Assembly (NCBI GenBank): GCA_959599635.1
Contig: CAUGJN010000026.1
Coordinates: 1 to 15,418, forward strand
Reading direction: 5' to 3'
Source of the DNA: an uncultured Collinsella sp.
GTDB taxonomy: Bacteria; Actinomycetota; Coriobacteriia; Coriobacteriales; Coriobacteriaceae
DNA length: 15,418 nt
Shown here: piece after piece, positions 1-6,218 of the stretch
Position numbering within the stretch: the first letter of the stretch is position 1
Layout: each line of letters begins with the position of its first letter
Translations under genes and position numbers: made by a program
The notes under the pieces: model-generated
What the model was told of the DNA's origin: nothing
What the model saw: the letters and a program-made list of their open reading frames with translations, nothing else
Databases searched by the model: none

Positions 1-1300
1 CGGCTCCGCTGGCAAGCAGGCTATGCAGGGGCCACGAAAGCGCGGCACGCTCGGGACCCACGGCATCGTCCTTGGCAAGGTCAGCCATATCGAGCAGCAT
101 GTGCCACGGCTGCATGCCGGGGCAGACGCCGAGCTCGGCATAACGCGGCATATCCTCGGGCTGAACCGTCTCGTTGTGCTCCATGGAGTGGCGACAATCC
201 CGCTTGCCATGCAAGTGCTCGCCCTCCTCAAAACAATCGAGCACAAAACGCACCGAGCGATCACCAATCGTATGGATGCGCGTGTCAACACCCCATTCCT
301 GCGCCCTGAGAATGGCAGCGCGGATGCGCTCCGGCTCCTCCGCGGGCTCACCACAGGTATCGGGCGCGTTGCTATAGGGCTCAAGCATCCAGGCGGTATG
401 GTCGGAGCACACGCCATCAAGGAACTGCTTAAAGCCGTGCCACTCCACCTGCGTACCCGGAAAGGCGTATTTCTCCTTGATCTGCTCGAGCGTCAAGGAC
501 TCGTTTTCGAACAGGTCGGTGTACAGGAACACACGCAACGGCAAGTCGCCCTTGGCATTAAGACCTGCCAACACCGCATACGGGTTTTCCATGCTCACAA
601 ACGTAGGATTGACCATGCCGACCGTAGTGATTCCCAGGGCATTGGCGCGCCGGGCGGTTTTTGCAAACGACGCGTCAACAACCTCGGGCGCTGGGTCGTA
701 GACCTCGTCCATAAAGAAGACGCCGGCGTTGTTGGAAAACACGCCCGTCAGATTGCCCTCGGCATCCTTAAGGATCTTGCCGCCTGCGGGATCGGGCGTC
801 TGCGAAGTTACTCCCACCTTGTTGATGGCGCAGGTATTGGCACTAAAGGTATGCATGTCAACCTGCTGCAGAAAGACCGGGCGGTCCGAGATGTACTCAT
901 CGATCATCGCGGCTGTGGGCATCTCGGGGACATCCCACTGGAACTGGATAATCTGGCAGCCCAGAACCCACTCGTTATCGGGATGGTCGGCCGCAAACGC
1001 CACGACACGTTCCATCGCCATCTCAAAACTGGTGCAGTCGATGAGGTTGACGGCAAAATCGGGGTCGGTCATAAACGCGCCCTGGGCAAAATGCGTGTGC
1101 GAGTCGATCAGGCCGGGCATGACGAGCTGGTCGCCAAAGTCGCGCACCTCGGTATCGGGACCGATAAACGGTGCCAGGTGAGCATCGTCACCGCAGGCAA
1201 CAATCTTATCACCGCGCACGGCAACGCCGCCCTTAAACGGCTCGAGCCCATCGCCGGTAAAGACGGCGTTGCTCTTGATAACTACATCAGCCTTGTCCAT
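1..1300 (-). CDS. Amidohydrolase family 3 (YtcJ-like), 3' end cut by window edge
   Basis: This is a metal-dependent amidohydrolase of the YtcJ / N-substituted formamide deformylase group, expected to hydrolyse a C-N bond in a cytoplasmic substrate that the sequence does not identify. The start is the ATG at 1300-1298, preceded by AGGAGG five bases upstream. The N-terminal beta-sandwich part begins MDKADVVIKSNAVFTGDG. The metal-binding HxH follows at residues 68 and 70 (LIDSHTHF), after PGL as usual in the family. A HTIGDR block with His 343 matches the family's HAIGD metal motif, and RHSMEHNE follows it. About 433 codons are visible against a usual length near 530-550, so the C-terminus lies outside the window. 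The membrane LuxR gene upstream is on the same strand, 315 bases away, and that gap carries a motif shared with the ptcA/luxR control region. Family call is firm; substrate is unknown. Confidence 0.85.
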   Translation of the reverse strand, partial: MDKADVVIKSNAVFTGDGLEPFKGGVAVRGDKIVACGDDAHLAPFIGPDTEVRDFGDQLVMPGLIDSHTHFAQGAFMTDPDFAVNLIDCTSFEMAMERVVAFAADHPDNEWVLGCQIIQFQWDVPEMPTAAMIDEYISDRPVFLQQVDMHTFSANTCAINKVGVTSQTPDPAGGKILKDAEGNLTGVFSNNAGVFFMDEVYDPAPEVVDASFAKTARRANALGITTVGMVNPTFVSMENPYAVLAGLNAKGDLPLRVFLYTDLFENESLTLEQIKEKYAFPGTQVEWHGFKQFLDGVCSDHTAWMLEPYSNAPDTCGEPAEEPERIRAAILRAQEWGVDTRIHTIGDRSVRFVLDCFEEGEHLHGKRDCRHSMEHNETVQPEDMPRYAELGVCPGMQPWHMLLDMADLAKDDAVGPERAALSWPLHSLLASGA

Positions 1301-1447
1301 GTGAGCCTCCTCAGGCATCTTTGGTTGCAACGCGGACGCACCGCCCGCGTGGGCACTCGGTTGGGAGCGTAGCGCTCCCGCATCGGCGCGTGCCTACAAG
1401 CCGTGCTCGGACGTCTGTCCCACGTCCGCGGCTTCGCGCTACACCCA

Positions 1448-1475
1448 TTGATACACAGGGGCAAATCCGTGCCAA
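1448..1475 (-). promoter_or_regulatory. Possible promoter of the amidohydrolase gene
   Basis: On the minus strand TTGGCA (1475-1470) and TATCAA (1453-1448) are separated by 16 bases, which fits a sigma-70-type promoter. It would give a leader of roughly 140 bases containing two stem-loops. The match is modest and rests on pattern only. Confidence 0.3.
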
Positions 1476-1508
1476 GGCCAGGGACCGCAAACGGTCAGTT
1501 TAAGCAGG

Positions 1509-1533
1509 TTTACACGCTTTACCTGCAGGTTTA
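1509..1533 (-). promoter_or_regulatory. Candidate LuxR-type operator, shared with the ptcA/luxR2 region
   Basis: The core is the perfect 10-base palindrome ACCTGCAGGT (1521-1530), inside TTTACCTGCAGGTTTA. Read on the minus strand, 25 bases match positions 9391-9415 of the plus strand at 20 of 25 positions, with TAAACC, GCAGGT and AAG identical and in register. A second TAAACC half-site follows 21 bases after the first on the minus strand. It lies upstream of the amidohydrolase promoter candidate, as an activator site would. Binding by either LuxR protein is inference. Confidence 0.45.
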
Positions 1534-1615
1534 TTGTCTGAGATTATTACCGCGTCATTACGCCCAACGGCGTGCCCGCCCACACGGCAAGACCCGCATG
1601 CAAGAAAGAATAGGA

Positions 1616-2608
1616 CTAGAAACGCCAAAAGGCATCTATGAGGTCATCTCGGTTGGAGACGCCGCTTTTAACGTAGATGCGATGCAGGTGTGCCTTGACC
1701 GTGCCAGGGCTGATGACCAACTCGCTGGCGATGTTTTGGGCGTCGTTGCCCTTCAGCACCAGCGTGAGCACTTCCTGCTCACGTCGCGACAGCTTGTGGG
1801 CATCGGCATAGATCACCACACGCGATGCGAGGTCGTCCTCAGAGCTTGCGCTCTGGGCCGCCACGTCCTCATCGGCACGCGGATGACGGGCATACACACG
1901 CAGGATATGGCTAAACTGGCAAAAAAGCTGAGCCGCGCATACCACGAGCAGCACGTTTTCGGAGATGTTGCGCTCGGACAGATACCATAAAAAGAGACTG
2001 ATGACGGGGTTTTGAAAGTCGGGGTGGCAGAACAAGATCATGTAGGTGTCCTCGGCGATCACGCAAAACACAAGAACGAAGGCCACCTTCCAAAAGAGCT
2101 TTGAGCGGTCGAGGTCGAGTTTCTCAACACGCGTTGCTCTGTACCGGTAATGCCAGGCGGCATAGGCAAGACATCCTACATTGCCCAGGTCACGCGTGAG
2201 CCAAAAGAGATACTGCTGCATCTCTCCGGCAGCGCCGCTGCGAGGCACCAGCAGCAATTGCAAGATTGAAAACGGCACGATAGCGAGTCCGAGCATGCGC
2301 GACGTCGGCCTTTTGCGCAAGCGCGCAAACATCCACAGTACCACGCAGGCATAGATGGCAATACCGAGCACGCAGCGCAGCAAGGGGTGCTGCAACGGCT
2401 CGCTAAAGGTAACAGCGTAGTCGTATTTGAGCCGATTGTACTCGTCAAAAAAGATGACTGACATATCGAGCATGTAGAGCAAAAAGCCCGCCGCGGCCAC
2501 CAGGCTGTCGCGACGGCGCGTCATGAGCCAAACCACCAATGCCACGGCACTGGTCACCAGAGCCACACCCATGATAATCGTGGTGTAGATATAGAACGCG
2601 AAACTCAT
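1616..2608 (-). CDS. Membrane-bound LuxR-family transcriptional regulator (luxR1)
   Basis: A 330-residue one-component regulator. The N-terminal 240 residues hold about seven hydrophobic segments (near 8-29, 36-56, 78-96, 105-122, 134-152, 171-192, 206-236). The C-terminal LuxR/GerE helix-turn-helix (about 272-330) reads LSRREQEVLTLVLKGN, then IASELVISPGTVKAHLHRIY. No phosphoreceiver domain is present, so signal sensing is presumably through the membrane part. The ATG at 2608 has GGGGAGG five bases upstream. It is a paralogue of the regulator at 9563-10528: both share AEDxYxIL, LSERNxSENV, the HTH and a C-terminal FW[KR] ending. It is divergent from a small gene at 2737 and lies upstream of the amidohydrolase gene on the same strand, so these are its likeliest targets. 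The ligand is unknown. Confidence 0.88.
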   Translation of the reverse strand: MSFAFYIYTTIIMGVALVTSAVALVVWLMTRRRDSLVAAAGFLLYMLDMSVIFFDEYNRLKYDYAVTFSEPLQHPLLRCVLGIAIYACVVLWMFARLRKRPTSRMLGLAIVPFSILQLLLVPRSGAAGEMQQYLFWLTRDLGNVGCLAYAAWHYRYRATRVEKLDLDRSKLFWKVAFVLVFCVIAEDTYMILFCHPDFQNPVISLFLWYLSERNISENVLLVVCAAQLFCQFSHILRVYARHPRADEDVAAQSASSEDDLASRVVIYADAHKLSRREQEVLTLVLKGNDAQNIASELVISPGTVKAHLHRIYVKSGVSNRDDLIDAFWRF

Positions 2609-2641
2609 GCCCGCCTCCCCTGTCTAGATGCTGTGAGGATG

Positions 2642-2671
2642 TTGACAGATTCTTTGCCGCAAGATTAGACT
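2642..2671 (+). promoter_or_regulatory. Promoter of the small gene at 2737
   Basis: A consensus -35 TTGACA (2642-2647) is followed after 18 bases by TAGACT (2666-2671), or after 17 by TTAGAC. Transcription would start near 2678, at the left edge of the palindrome 2679-2698. A protein bound there would be placed to repress this promoter. Confidence 0.5.
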
Positions 2672-2678
2672 CACCGAT

Positions 2679-2698
2679 TAAACGTACTGTATCGTTTA
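2679..2698. promoter_or_regulatory. Palindromic operator candidate between luxR1 and the small gene
   Basis: TAAACG (2679-2684) and CGTTTA (2693-2698) form a perfect inverted repeat with an 8-base spacer; another TAAAC follows at 2701. The 20-base length and TAAAC half-sites resemble LuxR-type sites and the TAAACC half-sites at 1509-1533 and 9381-9424. CTCACCGAT is also directly repeated on either side (2670-2678 and 2715-2723). It may mediate autoregulation of luxR1 and control of the divergent small gene. Confidence 0.45.
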
Positions 2699-2736
2699 GA
2701 TAAACAAGCTGTGTCTCACCGATGAAAGGAGATGCC

Positions 2737-2928
2737 ATGACACCGATCGCTCCGCTCAAGATGCTCGTCGCGCCCGCCGCCAAGGCCATCACCCGACTCG
2801 GTTCTTCCATGACCTACGACGATGTCCCCTGCGCCGTTGAGGCGCGTTCGGACAGCTGCCCCTACCTGGGCCACGTCCCCTACTTTGCGCCCAAGCTCGC
2901 TTCCGATTCCGAGCACCGCGAGCAGTAA
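2737..2928 (+). CDS. Small hypothetical protein, 63 residues
   Basis: I do not recognise this protein. The start at 2737 is chosen because AAAGGAG lies five bases before the ATG; an earlier in-frame ATG at 2722 lacks such a site. The first half (MTPIAPLKMLVAPAAKAITR) is a short, moderately hydrophobic and basic stretch that could form an amphipathic helix. The second half is polar, with two cysteines nine residues apart (PC at 32, CPYLGH at 41) and several Tyr-Phe-Pro residues. A consensus -35 promoter precedes it and a strong hairpin terminator follows, so it looks like its own transcription unit, divergent from luxR1 across a palindrome. Expression is well supported by signals; function is unknown. 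Confidence 0.6.
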   Translation: MTPIAPLKMLVAPAAKAITRLGSSMTYDDVPCAVEARSDSCPYLGHVPYFAPKLASDSEHREQ

Positions 2929-2942
2929 TCCAAGATGCATCA

Positions 2943-2973
2943 AGCGCCGCGCAACTCGCGGCGCTACTGTTTT
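2943..2973 (+). terminator. Rho-independent terminator after the small gene
   Basis: AGCGCCGCG (2943-2951) and CGCGGCGCT (2957-2965) form a 9-bp GC-rich stem with a CAACT loop, followed by ACTGTTTT. It lies 15 bases after the stop at 2928. The last bases of the stem overlap the stop codon of the antiporter gene arriving on the opposite strand, where no T-run follows. Confidence 0.7.
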
Positions 2974-4373
2974 AGTGCAAAGTAATCTGACCCCTTTGCA
3001 CCAACGCCGGGATTGTCGATACTGCGGCCGCGGCGCGATATGAGGCGCGAAGCCTCGCCCAGCAACACGCCGATCACCACACCCATGAGGATCGGCAACT
3101 TTGACATCTCGGCGGGCGAGCTGTTAAGCGGCACGATTGTCGCAACAATCGAAAGCACGAGTTCTACCACCGGCACCGCAAGCGCCACCGCAAGCACCTT
3201 GCCCTCGAAGGGCGCGCGGAACACACGTGGGCGGTCGTCGTATTTACGCAGGCGCCAAAACGCCGGGAACATCGGGATATAGCTCATGAGCAGAAAGACG
3301 ACGTTCATCGAGAAGAAGACCCAAAAGACGTCGGAACCTTCGCCCAGCGGAATCTGAAGTAGCAGCACCAAGCTGGCAAAACAACCGTTAATGAGTGCTG
3401 AGCCGTTGGGCATGCCGGTCTTCTTGGACACCAGCGCAAAGGGGCGCGGCATGTTGCCGTGGCGCGCGGCATAGCTCGCCACGTTGTTGACGCCAAAACT
3501 CCAGCAGATCATGTTGGCGAACAGCGTCACCAAAAAGGCCACGCCCACGACCATCGTCAGCGGGTGAGCGCGCCCCACCATGGCGGCAACCGCGTCCACA
3601 ATGCCCGAATCGAGTGAAAGCTGCTCGGTGGGAACCGCGGCTCCAATTCCGATGCCACAGATAATGTAGATCGCCGCAATGGCAACGCCACCGGCGATAA
3701 CCGCCTTGGGGATATCGCGCGATGGGTTCTTCATCGTGCTGGCAAAGGTCGCGACCACCTCAAAGCCCATAAAGTTGAATAGGATGATTGAAAGATACGT
3801 CAGTGAGTTAGTGTCTCCCAGATCGGGGACAAAGGTCTTAAACGACATATCGTTGGCAAAGCCGTTATTGCAGGCAAACCAGATGCCGACGATTCCCACC
3901 ACGGTGGTAATGAGCACCTTGATGACGGCGCCGCCATCCATGACCCAATCGGCCTCGGCCACCGGCTGCATTGCCATGACCGTGACGCCCCACACAAAGG
4001 CAAGCTCGATGGCAATTCGGACCCCAAGCGAAAATTCGATGCCCCATACCGCATTGATGACACTGGGGAACATGCAGGCGATACTTGCCACCCACAGTGG
4101 AAAGTTGACCCAATAGCACCAGGAGCAGCGGGCGCCCCAACGGTCGCCCAAGCCCAGGCGAACCCAATCGTACAGGCCACCCTCGGAATCGAACGCCGTA
4201 CCGAGCTCGGCCACCACCAGGCCATAGGGAAGCAAAAACGTAATGATGAGGAAGATCCACCAGAAGAACTGCACGTTACCCATGGCAGATGCCGGAGCGG
4301 CCGCCTCGATGGTAAAGACAACGCAGATAACCGAGAGGATGACCTCGAACAGGGAGAACTTTTTACCTGCCAC
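2964..4373 (-). CDS. APC-superfamily amino acid/polyamine antiporter, paralogue of the aguD-like gene
   Basis: A 469-residue cytoplasmic-membrane transporter of the amino acid-polyamine-organocation superfamily with about 12 hydrophobic segments. It opens with MAGKKFSLFEVILSVICVVF and carries EAAAPASAMGN, FFWWIFLIITFLLPYG and AELGTAFDSEGGLYDWV, all closely matching the antiporter at 6586-8025, so the two arose by duplication. The start is a GTG at 4373-4371 with GGGGGAG six bases upstream. It follows aguA on the same strand but only after a 639-base gap full of stem-loops, and a short upstream ORF overlaps its first codons. Its position after aguA is where carbamate kinase stands in firmicute agu operons. 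Agmatine/putrescine, arginine/ornithine or glutamate/GABA-type exchange are all possible; the substrate cannot be read from the sequence. Confidence 0.85.
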   Translation of the reverse strand: MAGKKFSLFEVILSVICVVFTIEAAAPASAMGNVQFFWWIFLIITFLLPYGLVVAELGTAFDSEGGLYDWVRLGLGDRWGARCSWCYWVNFPLWVASIACMFPSVINAVWGIEFSLGVRIAIELAFVWGVTVMAMQPVAEADWVMDGGAVIKVLITTVVGIVGIWFACNNGFANDMSFKTFVPDLGDTNSLTYLSIILFNFMGFEVVATFASTMKNPSRDIPKAVIAGGVAIAAIYIICGIGIGAAVPTEQLSLDSGIVDAVAAMVGRAHPLTMVVGVAFLVTLFANMICWSFGVNNVASYAARHGNMPRPFALVSKKTGMPNGSALINGCFASLVLLLQIPLGEGSDVFWVFFSMNVVFLLMSYIPMFPAFWRLRKYDDRPRVFRAPFEGKVLAVALAVPVVELVLSIVATIVPLNSSPAEMSKLPILMGVVIGVLLGEASRLISRRGRSIDNPGVGAKGSDYFALKQ

Positions 4374-4545
4374 GACACGCTCCCCCTACAGCAAAAAGGA
4401 TGGCATCTGTACCGAAGGCGCAGCCCAAGGTAGGGTTGCAGGCCGCGTCACCGGTGCAGGTGCCATCCCAAAGAGAAGAGAGGATGCAATTGTTGGACCA
4501 ACGCTCGCGGAACAGGCGCGTGTAGATAACGATACGCTGGTACAT
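4363..4545 (-). CDS. Possible 60-residue leader peptide upstream of the second antiporter
   Basis: The ATG at 4545-4543 has GGAG five bases upstream (CGGAGTATCTATG). The frame runs 60 codons and stops at 4363, overlapping the antiporter's GTG by 11 bases, so translation of the two could be coupled. The N-terminal part is rich in arginine and aromatic residues (MYQRIVIYTRLFRERW); the rest is Cys/Gly-rich and spans the terminator-like hairpin 4398-4468. I do not recognise a family. By analogy with SpeFL, the ornithine-sensing leader of speF-potE in enterobacteria, it could be an arrest peptide, but this is speculation. It may equally be a chance frame through structured DNA. Confidence 0.35.
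   Translation of the reverse strand: MYQRIVIYTRLFRERWSNNCILSSLWDGTCTGDAACNPTLGCAFGTDAILFAVGGACRGR
4393..4468 (-). terminator. Terminator-like hairpin just before the second antiporter
   Basis: On the minus strand GGATGGCA and TGCCATCC pair perfectly (8 bp), and the stem continues after an A.C mismatch to 17 positions with 15 matched. TTTTTG follows at once. It ends about 20 bases before the GTG start of the antiporter, so it would act as an attenuator of that gene. The arms are 4398-4414 and 4452-4468, and GCAGCCC/GGGTTGC nests inside. Confidence 0.5.
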
Positions 4546-4593
4546 AGATACTCCGATCAAAACGGCCGCGTTTGCGCCCGGAAACTTTCGGCA

Positions 4594-4676
4594 ATTGAGT
4601 ACGCGCCTGACCTGGGATATTCAAGCGAACAATTGGCCTAACCCGCAATAAATCCCAGATCAGACGCGTACTCAAT
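4594..4676 (-). repeat. 25-bp inverted repeat with 33-base loop
   Basis: Arms at 4594-4618 and 4652-4676 match at 23 of 25 positions. Both differences become G.U pairs in minus-strand RNA but A.C mismatches in plus-strand RNA, so the minus-strand transcript, which reads toward the antiporter, would be fully paired. Arm ends begin ATTGAGTACGCG. No ORF and no obvious target duplication flank it, so a small transposable element remnant is possible but not shown. Confidence 0.6.
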
Positions 4677-4685
4677 CAAAGAGGC

Positions 4686-4717
4686 GGGCACTCCGAAGTG
4701 GAGGCAACGGAGTGCCC
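4686..4717. repeat. Perfect 10-bp inverted repeat
   Basis: GGGCACTCCG (4686-4695) and CGGAGTGCCC (4708-4717) enclose a 12-base loop. A similar GGGCAC...GTGCCC hairpin with a CCGAAG loop core lies at 6482-6511 between aguD and aguA, suggesting a recurring palindrome family. Minus-strand transcription meets CCTCTTT six bases later, at best a weak terminator tail. Confidence 0.55.
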
Positions 4718-4720
4718 GAA

Positions 4721-4813
4721 GAAAAACCCAGCCGACCAAGACATCAAGCAGCAGCCCATCAATGCCCCGAGATGGGACGACACGCCACCTGTCCGATTGA
4801 TTGGCTGGGTTTT
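4721..4813 (-). terminator. Branched stem ending in a T-run, downstream of aguA
   Basis: AAAACCCAGCC and GGCTGGGTTTT (plus positions 4723-4733 and 4803-4813) form an 11-bp stem. On the minus strand the second arm runs straight into TTTTTC. The enclosed 69 bases can fold further, with CCCATC/GATGGG and GACA/TGTC hairpins, giving a three-way junction. It may be the terminator of the agu transcript, about 200 bases after the aguA stop. A ligand-binding leader for the next gene cannot be excluded. Confidence 0.45.
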
Positions 4814-4924
4814 CGAGGTGCGGCAGATTGCCCTGAAAGAGGAGGGCATAGACCTTAAGGGTCATGCCCGACGATTGAAGGGCAAGGTGCCGTGCCTCGG
4901 GAAGACAGACGTTTACTCGGCGTG

Positions 4925-5012
4925 CTCAGGTGCGCCAGATTGGCGCGAACGAGGAGCGTAGCGTACTGACGCTACGTAAGCGACGAGTGAACGCCAAGGT
5001 GGCGTGCCTGAG
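4925..5012 (+). repeat. Structured element, copy 1 (conserved GAGGAG/CGACGA internal loop)
   Basis: On the plus strand CTCAGGTGCGCC pairs with GGCGTGCCTGAG (12 bp, two G.U), TTGGCG with CGCCAA (6 bp), and CGTAGCG with CGCTACG (7 bp, loop TACTGA). Between the second and third helices, GAACGAGGAG faces AAGCGACGAGTGAA. The same arrangement with different stem sequences occurs on the minus strand at 10571-10668. It begins immediately beyond the aguA stop codon (5013-5015). Plus-strand reading is favoured because only there are the outer stem differences wobble pairs and only there can the loop form G.A pairs. Confidence 0.55.
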
Positions 5013-6218
5013 TTACGCCGAGGGCTCCTGCTGCGTAATGCAGTGGATATTGCCGCCGCCGAAGACGACCTGCTCGGACTGAACGCCGACGCACTTGTAG
5101 ACGCCCTCGCCCCAGACCTCGTCGTAGATCTTCTGGAGCGTGTCGACGGCCAGCTGGTCGTTCTCGTCGCCGTACTGCGGGACGATAACGCCGTGGTTGG
5201 TCACGAGGTAGTTCATGTAGGAGGCGATTAGCGGCTCGTCGGGGACGCGCGGCTCGGCGTTCTCGTCGGCGTCGATGGTGTCGCAGGAGGCCTGATCCAT
5301 GAACAGCGGGTTCACGGGCATGCAGAGCTTGTAGACCTTCATCTTGCGGCCCTTGGCGTCAACGGCGTTGGAGAGGGTCTCGTAGGCAGCGTGGCACTGC
5401 TCGTAGAACGGATACTCGGGATCGTCGGTCCAGATGCAGGCCATGACGCCCGGGGCGATGAACGTAGCAACGTCATCGATGTGGCCGTTGGTCTCCTCGG
5501 GGTCGATGCCCTCCTTGACCCAGATGACCTTCTCGACACCCAGGTAATCCTTGAGGTGCTCGTCCATATAGGCGCGAAGCTCCTCGCTCCAGGGCTCAAA
5601 CTTCTTGTGGAACTTGGGCCAGATGGACTCGGGATCCTCTTCCTCCTCCAGGACCGCAGAGCAGGTGCGGCCCGGGGAAAGCAGGCACTGGTCGGTCACG
5701 ACAAGGGTGCCCTCGCCGTCGACGGTGATGGAGCCGCCCTCGAGGATCATGTCGTCGGGACGATAGCGACGGCAGCCGGAGAGCTCAGCCATCTTAAGGG
5801 CGATCTGCTCGTCCTTGTCCCACGGGAAGTAGAGGCCGTCGACGAGGCCGCCATAGGCGTTGAAGTGCCAGTGGTTAGCGCGCTTCTCGCCCTTGCCGTT
5901 GATGACGTAGGTGGCAGCGGTGTCGCGGAACCAGGCGTCGTCGGTGGTCATCTCGATAACGGTGACGTTCTCGTCCTCTTCGAAGACGGCCTTGCAGTTG
6001 GCGTAGTCAGCCTGGTTGGCGCACATGGTGACCGGGGTGAACTCGGCGATGGCGCGAGCGATGGCGGCATACTGCTTCTGAGCCGGCTTGGCGCCGTGGG
6101 CCCAGGTGTCGGTGCGGTGGGGCCAGCCCATCCACACGCGATCCTGCGGGGCGAACTCGGCGGGCATAAAGAAGCCGTCGGCCTTGGGGGTGGACTCGGA
6201 CTCGGTGATCGTACGCAT
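5013..6218 (-). CDS. aguA: Agmatine deiminase
   Basis: Hydrolyses agmatine to N-carbamoylputrescine and ammonia in the cytoplasm, the first step of the agmatine deiminase pathway. The 401-residue protein has the family's hallmarks: GRVW-like start of the fold (DRVWMGWP, 27-33), DAWFRD (94-99), FNAYGGLVDGLYFPWD (119-134), EGGS (160-163), NGHIDDVATF (244-253), VPQYGDEND (346-354), and the catalytic cysteine C393 in GGGNIHCITQQEP. The start at 6218 is chosen for GGAGGA six bases upstream; a longer frame to 6383 gives a non-homologous basic extension. Relative to the 365-residue enterococcal enzyme as I remember it, about 25 extra, acidic and aromatic residues sit near 186-222, after CLLSPGR. It lies downstream of ptcA and aguD on the same strand. 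Codon use is strongly biased, suggesting high expression. Confidence 0.96.
   Translation of the reverse strand: MRTITESESTPKADGFFMPAEFAPQDRVWMGWPHRTDTWAHGAKPAQKQYAAIARAIAEFTPVTMCANQADYANCKAVFEEDENVTVIEMTTDDAWFRDTAATYVINGKGEKRANHWHFNAYGGLVDGLYFPWDKDEQIALKMAELSGCRRYRPDDMILEGGSITVDGEGTLVVTDQCLLSPGRTCSAVLEEEEDPESIWPKFHKKFEPWSEELRAYMDEHLKDYLGVEKVIWVKEGIDPEETNGHIDDVATFIAPGVMACIWTDDPEYPFYEQCHAAYETLSNAVDAKGRKMKVYKLCMPVNPLFMDQASCDTIDADENAEPRVPDEPLIASYMNYLVTNHGVIVPQYGDENDQLAVDTLQKIYDEVWGEGVYKCVGVQSEQVVFGGGNIHCITQQEPSA

Larger units (their letters stand above)
1301..1615. other. Intergenic control region between luxR1 and the amidohydrolase gene
   Basis: No gene is seen in this 315-base stretch. It holds a palindrome-rich operator candidate (1509-1533), a possible minus-strand promoter (1448-1475) and, between that promoter and the amidohydrolase start, two stem-loops. 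One pairs GGGAGCG with CGCTCCC (1363-1379). The other is larger (1398-1434): AAGCCG pairs with CGGCTT and, inside, CGGACGT pairs with ACGTCCG. These would lie in the amidohydrolase 5' leader. Neither is followed by a T-run on the minus strand. No clear terminator for luxR1 was found. Confidence 0.6.
4374..5012. other. 639-base structured intergenic region between aguA and the second antiporter
   Basis: Apart from the possible leader peptide there is no convincing gene. Read on the minus (transcribed) strand from aguA it contains, in order, five strong palindromic elements: 5012-4925 (related to 10571-10668), 4813-4723 (11-bp stem, then TTTTTC), 4717-4686 (10-bp stem), 4676-4594 (25-bp stem) and 4468-4398 (followed by TTTTTG). 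Two of these look like terminators or attenuators. The gap probably separates the antiporter from the agu transcript or makes its expression conditional. Confidence 0.65.

Noticed and set aside
23..1372. A 449-codon plus-strand frame opposite the amidohydrolase gene
   Set aside because: The minus strand gives a clear amidohydrolase with HxH and HTIGD motifs and a good ribosome-binding site; the plus frame is a shadow.
4393..4560. T-box riboswitch before the second antiporter
   Set aside because: Some bases (GGATGGCACC, ACGCGG) loosely recall the antiterminator consensus, but no convincing T-box sequence, stem I or specifier loop could be traced.
4638..4961. Short frames of about 75-87 codons within the aguA-antiporter gap
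   Set aside because: They cross several strong palindromes, lack convincing ribosome-binding sites and have no recognisable motifs.
4925..5012. tRNA or tRNA-like gene
   Set aside because: Three hairpins closed by a 6-bp stem look cloverleaf-like on the minus strand, but there is no TTC-type T-arm or proper anticodon loop, and a nested linear fold on the plus strand pairs better.
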